Source: an uncultured Oligoflexales bacterium
Lineage (GTDB): Bacteria; Bdellovibrionota_B; Oligoflexia; Oligoflexales; JAPPIL01
Direction: 5' to 3'
Length of the DNA: 64,000 nt
Assembly (NCBI GenBank): GCA_958296095.1
Contig: OY282434.1
Location: 1,704,001 to 1,768,000 of the forward strand
Shown: positions 44,676-54,052 of the stretch, piece after piece
Layout: the number at the start of each line of letters is the position of its first letter
Numbering within the stretch: position 1 is the first letter of the stretch
Position numbers and translations under genes: made by a program
The notes under the pieces: generated by a model
The model's database searches: none
What the model was told of the DNA's origin: nothing
Seen by the model: only the letters and a program-made list of their open reading frames with translations

Positions 44676-45165
44676 TGGAGGCAAGCAGAGAGGGGCTTGG
44701 GGGCAAGCTTGAACGCAATAGCAAGAAGCCTGATGGCAAGCTTGAACGCAACCGCGAGAGGCCTGAGCGCAAGCAGCGAGCTAGGAAGCGAGCGATATAG
44801 AAAGCAGCGCGTAGCGAGCGAAGCGAGCGTTACAAAGAGCCAAGCGCAGCGCCGTTGTCTTGGCACGGTGCAGTGGAGCTAGAAAGCGGCAAGGAAGCCG
44901 ATCAGCGAGCGGAGCTAGCCACCTTAGCCCGTTCCCCCGTTATCTTGGCACGGCGAAGACCTGCCGAGAAACTCTCCCTGAGTGGATGTAGTCACAGGCT
45001 TTTATCTAAAAGCATAATCTGACAGAAATATAGCAATATCTGTGGTCGAGTTTTCGCACGGTCTTGCCGTGCCGTTCATGGAGCTCTCGGTCGGCAAGCC
45101 TGAACGCAATAACGAGAGGTCTGAGGATGAGCAGCGAGCGGAGCTAGGAAGCGGCAAGAAAGCCT
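44676..45165 (-). repeat. Mosaic repeat array 6 (minus orientation)
   Basis: The array starts a few bases after pdhC and ends about 75 bases before an intact Rpn gene. Modules present include reverse-complemented GCAAGCTTGAACGCAA words, the AGCTAGGAAGCGAGCGAT word, CCGTTGTCTTGGCACGG, and the hinge with TTTTATCTAAAAGCATAATC. Confidence 0.85.
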
Positions 45166-45242
45166 CGTAGCCCAGATTTTGCGGATACGGAACTTGCCTA
45201 AGCACAGCTGCTGTGCGATATTGCTGCACGAGGGAGGGTTAG

Positions 45243-46238
45243 ATGAAGAAAAAACCAACCGCCCGCTCAGGCCAACAAGCCACCTTGCACGATAGTTTGT
45301 TCAAGACTATCTTTAAAGACCCTAAATATATTAAGGAACTGCTGCGGGTCATCTTTCCCCCTGAAACACTCGACCATGCCAAACTGGATGACATCACCAT
45401 CCAAGACGGGGAGTTGCTAGCCCAAGGTGGCAGACAGTTACGGGCTGATCTCATTGCCTCGTTGCCCTTGAAGGTTGATGAGGGTGATGTCGATGTCACG
45501 CTATCGCTCATTTTTGAACACAAGAGCTATCGAGATCCCGATACCCCCATCCAGCTCATGGAATACCAGGTTGAGTCGTGCCGTGGACAGCGCCAGCAGT
45601 GGGACCAGCGGAAGGATGGACGACGCAACATCACCGTCTCTATGGTGCTATTGTGTTGCAAGGATAAGTATTATTATCCCCCTTCTGATTATCTGCAATG
45701 GGTGTTTGGAGACCAAGACGTGCCCGCAGCGGTAAAGGCGTTTTCTCCTTGGCTACCTAAGCTATTTGGCAACAACGTCTTCAATTTCCGCTTGGTGCCC
45801 CTTGGCAAGGTATCGACAGTCGCAAACAGCCTTGCTACCATTATCTATGGCATGGGCGAGGTGTGGGAGGCGAATGATGACACGGTGGCCTTCCTGCTGG
45901 AGAAAGCTCGGCTGCTCCCGCGTAAGGAGGGGGGGTATCTGCTGACCATACTAAGAGATTACTACGACAATGCCGACAACAGTATCGAAGGGCGGAATTT
46001 TGATCGGATTGAGCGTGAGCGGTGGCCAGAGCTTGAGGAGGAGGAGAGACTTATGCCAACGATAGATTTTGGGATTGAGCGAGCCACGCGGCTGGGCATT
46101 GAGAGGGGCATCGAGCAGAGCCGCCAAGATGCCGCCGCCCGTATGCTGGCACAGGGTGTGTCTGAGGCTCAGGTATGCGAATTTTTGCAGTTGACCAAGA
46201 AAGAGCTGACAGCACTCAAGCGAAAATTAAAAAATTAA
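45243..46238 (+). CDS. Rpn-family recombination-promoting nuclease/putative transposase
   Basis: The 331 residues have the PD-(D/E)XK nuclease pattern of the Rpn/transposase_31 family: Asp69 in RADLIASL, Glu92-x-Lys94 in IFEHKSY and Gln109 in LMEYQV. A helical C-terminal region and a charged tail (RATRLGIERGIEQSRQ, LTKKELTALKRKLKN) follow. Rpn proteins are DNA endonucleases that raise recombination and can act as toxins or anti-phage factors. GGGAGGG precedes the ATG. Repeat arrays lie on both sides. It is the only intact copy in the window. Confidence 0.88.
   Translation: MKKKPTARSGQQATLHDSLFKTIFKDPKYIKELLRVIFPPETLDHAKLDDITIQDGELLAQGGRQLRADLIASLPLKVDEGDVDVTLSLIFEHKSYRDPDTPIQLMEYQVESCRGQRQQWDQRKDGRRNITVSMVLLCCKDKYYYPPSDYLQWVFGDQDVPAAVKAFSPWLPKLFGNNVFNFRLVPLGKVSTVANSLATIIYGMGEVWEANDDTVAFLLEKARLLPRKEGGYLLTILRDYYDNADNSIEGRNFDRIERERWPELEEEERLMPTIDFGIERATRLGIERGIEQSRQDAAARMLAQGVSEAQVCEFLQLTKKELTALKRKLKN
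46053..46238 (+). CDS. Candidate intragenic antitoxin of the Rpn gene (RpnS-like)
   Basis: Inside the Rpn gene, in frame, ATG 46053 is preceded by a run GGAGGAGGAG ending about six bases upstream, a far stronger ribosome binding site than coding need explains. The product would be 61 residues (MPTIDFGIERATRLGIER and the conserved tail). Published Rpn systems make such C-terminal proteins from internal starts, and these block the full-length toxin. Expression here is a prediction. Confidence 0.45.
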   Translation: MPTIDFGIERATRLGIERGIEQSRQDAAARMLAQGVSEAQVCEFLQLTKKELTALKRKLKN

Positions 46239-46264
46239 AGATTTCAGCCAATTTTTCCAGATAT

Positions 46265-47290
46265 GCCCCTGCCCTTCATGGAGCTCTCGGTGGGCAAGAG
46301 GTGGGGGCAACCGCGAGAAGGCTTGGGGGCAAGCAAGGGGCTCTGATGCAAACCCAAGCGGAGCTAGTCCCTTAGCACAAATCTCCGTTATCTTGGCGAG
46401 GCGCAGCCCTACCGAGAAACTCTCCTTGAGTTAGGTGCAGGCACAGGCAGGGAGGCTTGGGGACAGTCCTGAATGCAATAGCAAGAGGCCTGAGTGCAAG
46501 GAGCGAGCGGGGAGCTAGAAAGCGGCAAAGAGCCGCGAAGCGAGCGATACAAAGAGCCGCAGCGCAGCGAACGGTCTTGCCGTGCCGTTCATAAAGCCCT
46601 CGGTGAGCAAGCTTAAACGCAACCGCCGAGAGGTTGGGGGGCAAGAGGCAAGTAGCACAGGCCTCCGTTATCTTGGCACGGTGCAGCCCTACCGAGAAAC
46701 TCTCCTTGAATTAGGTGCAAGTACATGCAGGGAGGCTTGGGGACAATCCTGAATGCAATAGCAAGAGGCCTGAGCGCAAGAGGCAAGTAGCACAGGCCTC
46801 CGTTATCTTGGCACGGTGCAGCCCTACCGAGAAACTCGCCCTTGAGATAGGTGTGGCACATACCTTGTGCAAAAAATAATCTAACGACAGTATTGGCAGT
46901 ATTTGTGGTGCGAGTTTTCGTACGGCCTCACCGTGCCGTTCATGGAGCTCTCTGTAGGCAAGCTTGAACGCAACAGCCAAGAGATATGAGAACATGCAGC
47001 GAGCTAGGAAGCGAGCGATACAAAAAGCAGCGCATAGCGCACAGCGCAGCGAACGGTCTCACCGCGCCGTTCATGGAGTTCTCGGTGGGCAAGAAGTGGG
47101 GGCAACCGCCGAGAGACTTGGGCGCAAGCAGAGAGGGCGCGCAGAGTGGCCTGAGAACATGCAGCGAGCTAGGAAGCGAGCGATATAGAAAGCAGCGCGT
47201 AGCGCACAGCGAAGCGAGCTAGGAAGCGAGCGGAACAAAAAGCCGCGTGCCGTAGAGCGAGCGTTACAAGGGGCCGCGTAGCACGCGGCA
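46265..47290 (-). repeat. Mosaic repeat array 7 (minus orientation)
   Basis: About 1 kb lies between the Rpn gene and the 3' end of the J-domain-like gene. A segment of some 110 bp with CCGTTATCTTGGCACGG and TACATGCAGGGAGGCTTGG occurs three times (near 46380, 46665 and 46795). The array runs into the end of the next gene and supplies its last codons and stop. A perfect stem CCGCGT/ACGCGG with a three-base loop lies at 47274-47288. Confidence 0.85.
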
Positions 47291-48802
47291 CGGGCTGGCA
47301 CAGGGTTTTTTAGCTTTTAGGTTCGGTTCTAACTGTTTTCTCAATGTGTCCCAAGCTGTTAAGATTTCCCCTGTCCTCTTAGGGGCTTCTTCGCTAGGGT
47401 TCCTGGTGGGGTACCATTTCTTTATCAACGTTCTAAAAGCCTTCTTAACCTCTTCAAATGAAGCATTTCTATCTAGTCCCAGAACCTCGTAGGCTCGTTT
47501 ATTGCTCATGCCTGTGTCCGCGACGGTGGGCCGACTGTATCCGTGATAAGACCTAGAAAACTTACGATCATAAGCCCCTGCACCAAAATACCGATCGTAA
47601 TGCTCTCTAAGTGATCCCAATGCCCTGAGTAGTACATCAAACATACCGGGATCTTCTTCGCGATGCATCGCTTGCTCTAGCACTTCTTGGGCAATATCTT
47701 TATCGATATCGATGCCTGTGGCCTGGACTGTCTTAAACAAGGTATTGATCAGCGAAAAGCTCCCATCCTCTGCTGCATGCTGCAGTGCATCTTCCAGCGC
47801 AGTGCTCATCTCCGACTTCTCTATGTGCACGCCGCGTTCACGGGCAGCTTCAATAAATTTTTCAACTTTGCCAAAAAGATACTGCTCCTTGAAAGAAAAA
47901 AATCTTTCGTCATGAGGGCGCTCCTTGAGAAGCAGGCGACAAATTTTCGTGTGATCAGCATCATACTCGGTAGCAAGCTTTACTACTACACGGGCAGCAT
48001 CCATGAAGTCTTTTTTATCGTACCATCTCGTTAAGACGGAGGCAAGATGCTCACCAGGTCCGATCGATTCCTGATGGGCAAATTTGATCCCCGTGGTAAG
48101 GTAGTGCTCGAATGCTGTACCAGTAGTAACGGCAGGCTTGTCTACGCGAGTAAGAACATCAGACGCAAAGTATTTATATTTCATACCACGCTTAATAGCA
48201 TAGTTAACGAGCGCTTCTGCGATCTCAATGTTATTGTTACGCCACGAAGTTTCTATCTGAGCGGCGATGTCAATATTTTCACCGAAATCAAAATTATCTA
48301 CGATATTAACTTTAATCAGGCTATTTACTGCTTTAATCTGATTGTTCTTCACCGCTTCGCTGAGCATATAACTGAGGTCGTAGGGGTGAATTTCAAAATC
48401 TTTTTCAATGCTTATTTCGACCACACGATCCATGATGTCTGATCTTCCTTTTCTGCCCGCCGCTGTCATGATTTCAGTGAAATAGAAGTATCCCGCTTCG
48501 TATGACTCTCTCACCGAGCCATCCGCAAACCATTGCGTGATGTCATCCGCTTGTCCCTCGTCAAAAAAGTGCTTCAGTCCTGCCGCATCCACAACATTAT
48601 AATATGAGTTTGCCCCTTTCCGTAAAAACTTGGAGAACTTATATCCGCCCACCGTCAGCAACGCCACCGCACCGATAGTAATCGCGATAGCCTTCCAGTC
48701 TCTTATCTCATCTACTTGCGGATCTTCTTCTTTCTCGTCGCCACGGAGTGCAAGAGAAAAGCACAACGATAACGTAAGGATAATCACACTAACTCTATTC
48801 AC
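47264..48802 (-). CDS. Membrane-anchored protein with a degenerate J domain (512 aa)
   Basis: A signal or anchor segment (residues 3-19) and a second hydrophobic stretch (about 37-57, AIAITIGAVALLTVGGYKF) precede a long helical region. This region has ankyrin- or TPR-like pairs (for example NNQIKAVNSLIKVNI and NNNIEIAEALVNYAI). Residues 437-490 match a DnaJ J domain (AYEVLGLDRNASFEEVKKAF), but the HPD tripeptide needed to stimulate Hsp70 is replaced by YPT at 464-466. The final dozen residues are encoded by repeat sequence, so the original C-terminus was probably altered by array insertion. The start is GTG 48802 behind GAGGGTG. The DNA is AT-richer than neighbouring core genes. Confidence 0.7.
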   Translation of the reverse strand: MNRVSVIILTLSLCFSLALRGDEKEEDPQVDEIRDWKAIAITIGAVALLTVGGYKFSKFLRKGANSYYNVVDAAGLKHFFDEGQADDITQWFADGSVRESYEAGYFYFTEIMTAAGRKGRSDIMDRVVEISIEKDFEIHPYDLSYMLSEAVKNNQIKAVNSLIKVNIVDNFDFGENIDIAAQIETSWRNNNIEIAEALVNYAIKRGMKYKYFASDVLTRVDKPAVTTGTAFEHYLTTGIKFAHQESIGPGEHLASVLTRWYDKKDFMDAARVVVKLATEYDADHTKICRLLLKERPHDERFFSFKEQYLFGKVEKFIEAARERGVHIEKSEMSTALEDALQHAAEDGSFSLINTLFKTVQATGIDIDKDIAQEVLEQAMHREEDPGMFDVLLRALGSLREHYDRYFGAGAYDRKFSRSYHGYSRPTVADTGMSNKRAYEVLGLDRNASFEEVKKAFRTLIKKWYPTRNPSEEAPKRTGEILTAWDTLRKQLEPNLKAKKPCASPCRVLRGPL

Positions 48803-48896
48803 GAAGGTTCACCCTCTAACTTCATTAATAAAATATCTGACGGGCATATTATTACGTTAATATAAATTAAATGCAACTATTATTATGCAACTACTA

Positions 48897-49975
48897 GGAC
48901 TTGAACGCAATAGCGAGAGGCTTGAGGGCGAGCAGTGCGCGGAACAAATACACCACTTAGCCCGTACCTCCGTTATCTTGGCGAGGCGCAGCCCTACCGA
49001 GAAACTCGCCCTGAGTGGGTATGGCACATGCCTTGTGCAAAAAAATAATCTGAACGCAATAGCAGGAGGTCTGAGTGCAAAGAGCGAGCTAGGAAGCGAG
49101 CGTCACAAAAAAGCCGTAGCGCAGCGAACGGCCTCACCGCGCCCTTCATGGAGATCTCGGTAGGCAAGAGGTGGGGGCAACCGCCGAGAGACTTGGGCGC
49201 AAGCAGAGAGGGCGCGCAGAGTGGCCTGAGAACATGCAGCGAGCTAGGAAGCGAGCGATACAAAAAGCAGCGTAGCGAGCGCAGCGAGCGTCACAAAAAA
49301 GCCGTAGCGCAGCGAACGGCCTCGCCTCGCCGTTCACAAAGCTCTCGGTGGGCAAGAGGTGTGGGCAACCGCCGAGAGGCTTGAGGACAAGCAGAGAGGT
49401 TAGGGCAGCAAGCGGAGCACGGACCCTACTTACCACAAGCCTCCGTTGTCTTGGCACGGTGCAGCCCTACCGAGAAACTCGCCCTGAGTGGGTATGGCAC
49501 ATGCCTTGTGCAAAAAAATAATCTGAACGCAATAGCAAGAGGTCTGAGCGCAAGCAGCGAGCGGGGAGCTAGAAAGCGGCAAAGAGCAGCGTAGCGAGCG
49601 CAGCGAGCGTCACAAAAAAGCCGTAGCGCAGCGAACGGCCTCGCCCCGCCGTTCATGGAGCTCTCGGTGAGCAAGCCTAAACGCAACAGCCAAGAAGTCT
49701 GATGACGAGCCCGAACGCAACAGCGAGATGTCCGAGAACATGCAGCGAGCTAGGAAGCGAGCGATACAAAAAGCAGCGTAGCGAGCGAAGCGAGCTAGGA
49801 AGCGAGCGATACAAAAAGCAGCGTAGCGAGCGAAGCGAGCTAGAAAGCGAGCGATACAAAAGCAGCGCGCAGCGCAAGCAGCGAGCGGGGAGCTAGGAAG
49901 CGGCAAGGAAGCAGGCGAAGCGAGCGTTACAAAAAAGCCGCGTAGCGTAGCGCGGCGTAGCGCAGCACAGCCCCG
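48897..49975 (-). repeat. Mosaic repeat array 8 (minus orientation)
   Basis: The array lies between the start of the J-domain-like gene and the end of a lipoprotein gene. Segments near 48955-49125 and 49435-49625 are close copies. At about 49740-49860 the unit AGCGAGCTAGGAAGCGAGCG with its following 25 bases is repeated nearly three times (45-bp period). It ends seven bases before the lipoprotein stop codon. Confidence 0.85.
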
Positions 49976-49982
49976 GAAATAG

Positions 49983-50918
49983 TTATTCGACCTCAACCTC
50001 CAGGAAAGCCATCTTGAGATAGCTACTATCTCCCTTCTTGAACTGAACGGCATGTATAAGGTATTTACCCGCGGGCAGGGGGTCAACAAGCTCGTGCCCA
50101 GGGGTACAAATACCCCTTATAAAGTCATAATGCCCTGCGGTGCAGAGAGGAGCAGTGGCAACCTTGCCGTTGGGCAGTAGTCCCCCTAAGTTAAAGGTTT
50201 TCGGATGGAATGTGACTTCTTCTCCATCAGCACCCTGTGTATCAATCCTGCTTATGAGGAACGTTGTATAGTAACCATCGGCCACCCGCAGGCCGTGTGT
50301 CGTCAGATATAAGCGAACAAATCCATCTCTCCTGAAAGTCGCATCGCTGAGGTAGGTAGTCGCACTGCCGATGGTAATGTTCTTCTCTTTGGTCGTACCA
50401 TCGCCACCAGCGCCCAGGACACGAGCACGCAATTTACAGGCAGTCGTGGGTGCCGCGGCACCGCCGTCGACACGATAGATCCACATACTCAAGAAACTAC
50501 CCACCCTGCCATCGACCTCATTGCCCATTAGCCGATTGCCATCGTCATCATAACTCCTGCTGTCACCACGCAGACGAAAGCCAGCGCAATCGTGCAGAGT
50601 TATCCTCATCTGTTCGTTAAGTTTACCATCTATATCAAGCTGCACCTCGAACTGTTCGTTTAGTTTTATGCCGTGTGTATTGCTAGCCCCACGCACATTG
50701 ATCAGCCAACTATCGCTGCCGTCGCTTACGGTGGTGGTCGGTCCCGATGCTGAAAGTTTTTCCATCTTGCTTTTCAGGGAGGTTATCTCGTTGCGTAATT
50801 CTTCATTTTCGGCATCTGTAGGAGTGTTGGTCGGAGTTGGCGTAGCAGCCGGATCTGGAGTTTTCCTTTTCTCTCCACAACTGATCGTCAGCAGAAAAAT
50901 CAACCATCCATGTTTCAT
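49983..50918 (-). CDS. Probable lipoprotein with coiled-coil stalk (311 aa)
   Basis: The short signal MKHGWLIFLLTISC ends in a cysteine, giving a plausible lipobox. A Pro/Thr-rich linker (PDPAATPTPTNTPTD) and a short coiled coil (NEELRNEITSLKSKMEKL) follow, then a beta-rich domain of about 240 residues with four or more cysteines (DCAGFRLRGD, TACKLRARV, APLCTAG, GICTPG). I do not recognise it. ATG 50918 follows AAGGA. The linker-plus-coil layout suggests a surface or periplasmic stalked protein. An 85-bp block upstream is shared with another lipoprotein gene at 54053. Confidence 0.7.
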   Translation of the reverse strand: MKHGWLIFLLTISCGEKRKTPDPAATPTPTNTPTDAENEELRNEITSLKSKMEKLSASGPTTTVSDGSDSWLINVRGASNTHGIKLNEQFEVQLDIDGKLNEQMRITLHDCAGFRLRGDSRSYDDDGNRLMGNEVDGRVGSFLSMWIYRVDGGAAAPTTACKLRARVLGAGGDGTTKEKNITIGSATTYLSDATFRRDGFVRLYLTTHGLRVADGYYTTFLISRIDTQGADGEEVTFHPKTFNLGGLLPNGKVATAPLCTAGHYDFIRGICTPGHELVDPLPAGKYLIHAVQFKKGDSSYLKMAFLEVEVE

Positions 50919-50970
50919 CAGGTAGATCCTTTCGGTAAAATTTAAACACCTCATTTGCAGTAGGCATCGG

Positions 50971-51055
50971 CCGTTTTTTTTTTGCTTTAGCTTGGTTTGT
51001 AATTTTATCCGTATTTTTTTGTAACTCACCAATATGTTGGCTGAATTTTTTGGCC
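50971..51055 (-). repeat. 85-bp block shared by two lipoprotein loci, copy 1
   Basis: This block lies 53 bases upstream of the lipoprotein start and is about 90% identical to 54659-54743. In the gene's direction it can be read as AKKFSQHIGELQKN and onward to AKAKKKR. Several differences between the copies are at third codon positions, so it may be the 3' remnant of a duplicated gene. It abuts repeat array 9. Confidence 0.65.
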
Positions 51056-51262
51056 CTGCCCTTCATGGAGCTCTCTGTGGGCAAGAGGTGGGGGCAACCG
51101 CCGAGAGACTTGGGCGCAAGCAGAGAGGGCGCGCAGAGTGGCCTGAGAACATGCAGCGAGCTAGAAAGCGAGCGGAACAAAAAGCAGCGTAGCGAGCGAA
51201 GCGAGCGTTACAAAAAAGCCGTGCGCAGCGCAGCGCGCCACCGCGTAGCGCAGCGAGGCATG
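51056..51262 (-). repeat. Mosaic repeat block 9 (minus orientation)
   Basis: A short block begins with CTTCATGGAGCTCTCTGTGG and runs through GAGCTAGAAAGCGAGCG to several GTAGCGCAGCG words. It stops just before the aconitase promoter. Confidence 0.8.
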
Positions 51263-51272
51263 GACAAAATAC

Positions 51273-51301
51273 TTAGCATCGTGGGGGCAGAGTTGTATAC
51301 T
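51273..51301 (+). promoter_or_regulatory. Putative promoter of acnA
   Basis: TTAGCA (51273-51278) and TATACT (51296-51301) are 17 bases apart, directly after the repeat block. The expected start near 51308 leaves a 30-base leader. Confidence 0.45.
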
Positions 51302-51339
51302 GGGATAGCTACATAGAGATGATGAGGAGTGGGTAAATC

Positions 51340-53967
51340 ATGCTACACCAAGACCTAGCTGAGTTCGAGGGCAGCTGTGCTTACGAGGGACAGGACTGCA
51401 GTTATCTCAATCTGCCCCGCTTGGCCGCGGCTTGGGGTTGGAAGCTGACGAGTTTGCCGTTTTCATTGCGGGTATTGTTGGAAAATATCGTTCGCAATCG
51501 GCCGCAGCACCTATCCACGACACGGGCAATTTTTACCAAGTGGCTACAGCTACGCCGTTCCGATGCGGAAATTTTTTACCAGCCAGTGCGGGTGTTGATG
51601 CAGGATTTTACCGGTGTGCCTGCCATCGTTGACCTCGCCGCCATGCGTGATCAGGTTGCCGCACAGGGTGGTGACCCCAGCAAGGTGACCCCACTGTCGC
51701 CTGTCGATTTAGTTATCGATCACTCGGTATCGGTCGATTATTACGGCAATGCGAAGGCGTTTGCCCGCAACATAGAGCTAGAATTTACCCGCAATCGCGA
51801 GCGTTACGAACTGCTCAAGTGGGCACAGCTGAGCTTTGACAATTTGCGCGTCGTGCCGCCTGGCACAGGTATCTGTCATCAGGTCAACCTTGAATACCTA
51901 GCCCAGGTTATTTGGCATGAACGCGGTGCGGGCTACCTGTGCCCCGACACGCTCGTCGGCACGGACAGCCACACGACGATGATCAACGCTCTCGGCGTGC
52001 TAGGCTGGGGTGTCGGTGGGATCGAAGCCGAAGCCGCCATGTTGCAACAGCCGATTTCGATGTTGTTGCCTGAAGTGTGTGGGGTAAAAATTCACGGTCA
52101 GCTTGCCGAGGGTGTGACCGCGACCGACTTGGTATTGAGCATTGTTGCCACCTTGCGCCGCCAAGGTGTCGTGGGCAAATTTGTCGAATACTACGGCACT
52201 GGACTCGATCAATTGCGACTTGCTGAACGTGCCACGATCGCTAACATGGCACCTGAGTATGGCGCGACCTGTGGCTTTTTCCCCGTCGATGCTGAAACGC
52301 TGCGCTATTTGGCACTGACGGGCAAATCACCCCCACAACTTGCCATGATTGAGTTTGCTTGCAAAGCCATGGGCTTGTGGCGTGAGGACGAGCACACCCC
52401 CGACTATAGCGAGGTCGTGACCATCGATCTCGGCAGCATCGTGCCTGCTATCGCTGGCCCTAAGCGTCCGCAAGATTTAATCCCCTTGCCAGAGGTGAAA
52501 ACAAATTTTCGCCACCAGCTAAGCGAGGTCTTCAAGGTCAAACCGCCGCCTCCAGCTACTGAAATAACCCATGGCAGTGCCGTCATCTGTGCCATTACCA
52601 GCTGCACCAACACCTCTAATCCGAGCGTGATGATTGCTGCAGGACTGCTTGCCCGCCAGGCCTTGGCTCACGATTTGATGCCCAAGCAATGGGTCAAGAC
52701 TTCGCTGGCGCCTGGCTCGCAGGTGGTGTCAGAATATCTCGAAGCCTCGGGGCTACAGAAGTCTCTGGATCTTATCGGCTTCAACAACGTCGGCTATGGC
52801 TGCACTACCTGTATCGGCAATTCGGGTGGCCTGGCCGCGGGGATTAGCGCCATCGTTAACAAGCATGATCTCGTGGTCTGCTCCGTGTTGTCAGGCAATC
52901 GCAATTTTGAGGGGCGCATCAATCAAGACGTGCGTGCCAACTTCCTCGCCTCGCCGCCTCTCGTCGTTGCTTATGCGTTGGCGGGGCGGGTAGACATCGA
53001 CTTTGACCGAGAGCCGCTCGGTGCAGATCGCCATGGCAAGGACATCTTTTTGCGTGACATCTGGCCTAGTGGTGACGAGATCGATAGAACTATCGCTGAG
53101 ACAGTCAAGCCTGAACTATTCCAAAAACGCTACCGCACCGTGTTGCAAGGCTCGGAGGAATGGCAGCAGGTAAGCAGCGGCAAGAGCGTGCTTTATCGCT
53201 GGCAAGAGGATAGCACTTACATCAGAAAGCCTGACTTTTTCAGCACCACACCGCCTGCAGACCTCGACCAGGCACGGGTGTTGCTGCAACTCGGCGACAG
53301 CGTAACCACCGACCATATTTCACCCGCGGGAGCGATCAAGCCAGACAGTCCCGCGGGTCAATATTTGCAGGCACGTGGCGTTGCCATCAAGGACTTCAAT
53401 TCTTATGGCGCACGACGTGGCAACCACGAGGTAATGCTGCGCGGCACGTTTGCCAACCCTCGCCTCAAAAACTTGCTGCTCGACAACGTTGCCGGTGGTT
53501 TCACCAAACACGCCGACCGCGGCGAGCAGTTGAGCGTTTATGATGCGGCACAGCGTTATCGTGATAGCAATACACCGCTGGTGGTCATTGCTGGGCATAA
53601 CTACGGCAGCGGCTCATCCCGTGACTGGGCTGCTAAAGGCCCGCGCTTGTTGGGCGTGAAGGTAGTCATCTGTGCCTCAATCGAACGCATTCACCGCTCC
53701 AACCTCATCGGCATGGGGATTTTACCACTGGAAGATAGCCAGCAGGCTATTACCTCCCAACGCTTGCATGGCGACGAAACTTTCAGCTTCCGCGGCATCG
53801 CTGACCTACAACCACAGGGTGAAGTTATCTGCACCTTCAGCCGTAACGGACAACCGCCGCAGCAGGTGCAGTTGCAAAGCCGCATCGACACCGCCAAAGA
53901 ACTGCACTGCTACCGTCAGGGTGGCATTCTGCCTGCTGTGCTACGCGGTTTTCTCGCCACGGGCTAG
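51340..53967 (+). CDS. acnA: Aconitate hydratase A
   Basis: This is the iron-sulfur enzyme that isomerises citrate to isocitrate. Cluster ligands are Cys422 (TSCTNTSNPS), Cys488 and Cys491 (GYGCTTCIGNSGG); the 66- and 3-residue spacing is that of E. coli AcnA. The swivel domain signature YGSGSSRDWAAKG is present. At 875 residues it is close to the usual length. It stands alone, with repeat sequence ending 77 bases before it and starting one base after its stop. Confidence 0.96.
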   Translation: MLHQDLAEFEGSCAYEGQDCSYLNLPRLAAAWGWKLTSLPFSLRVLLENIVRNRPQHLSTTRAIFTKWLQLRRSDAEIFYQPVRVLMQDFTGVPAIVDLAAMRDQVAAQGGDPSKVTPLSPVDLVIDHSVSVDYYGNAKAFARNIELEFTRNRERYELLKWAQLSFDNLRVVPPGTGICHQVNLEYLAQVIWHERGAGYLCPDTLVGTDSHTTMINALGVLGWGVGGIEAEAAMLQQPISMLLPEVCGVKIHGQLAEGVTATDLVLSIVATLRRQGVVGKFVEYYGTGLDQLRLAERATIANMAPEYGATCGFFPVDAETLRYLALTGKSPPQLAMIEFACKAMGLWREDEHTPDYSEVVTIDLGSIVPAIAGPKRPQDLIPLPEVKTNFRHQLSEVFKVKPPPPATEITHGSAVICAITSCTNTSNPSVMIAAGLLARQALAHDLMPKQWVKTSLAPGSQVVSEYLEASGLQKSLDLIGFNNVGYGCTTCIGNSGGLAAGISAIVNKHDLVVCSVLSGNRNFEGRINQDVRANFLASPPLVVAYALAGRVDIDFDREPLGADRHGKDIFLRDIWPSGDEIDRTIAETVKPELFQKRYRTVLQGSEEWQQVSSGKSVLYRWQEDSTYIRKPDFFSTTPPADLDQARVLLQLGDSVTTDHISPAGAIKPDSPAGQYLQARGVAIKDFNSYGARRGNHEVMLRGTFANPRLKNLLLDNVAGGFTKHADRGEQLSVYDAAQRYRDSNTPLVVIAGHNYGSGSSRDWAAKGPRLLGVKVVICASIERIHRSNLIGMGILPLEDSQQAITSQRLHGDETFSFRGIADLQPQGEVICTFSRNGQPPQQVQLQSRIDTAKELHCYRQGGILPAVLRGFLATG

Positions 53968-53968
53968 C

Positions 53969-54045
53969 GCCGTGGCGCGATGCTTTTTGTAACGCTCGTC
54001 TACGAGGCTTTTTTGTAACGCTCGCTTCCTAGCTCGCCTGGGGGG
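53969..54045 (+). repeat. Mosaic repeat block 10 with hairpin at the acnA stop
   Basis: The block starts directly at the acnA stop with GCGCCGTGGCGCG, which can fold on itself, followed by CTTTTTG. The CTCGCTTCCTAGCTCG word follows. The same hairpin-plus-T word follows the stops at 56519 and 58227, so this end of the repeat may serve as a terminator. Confidence 0.65.
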
Positions 54046-54052
54046 CTGTGCC

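Noticed and set aside
48047..48442. 131-residue plus-strand frame opposite the J-domain-like gene
   Set aside because: It is antisense to a long continuous gene and has no start signal.
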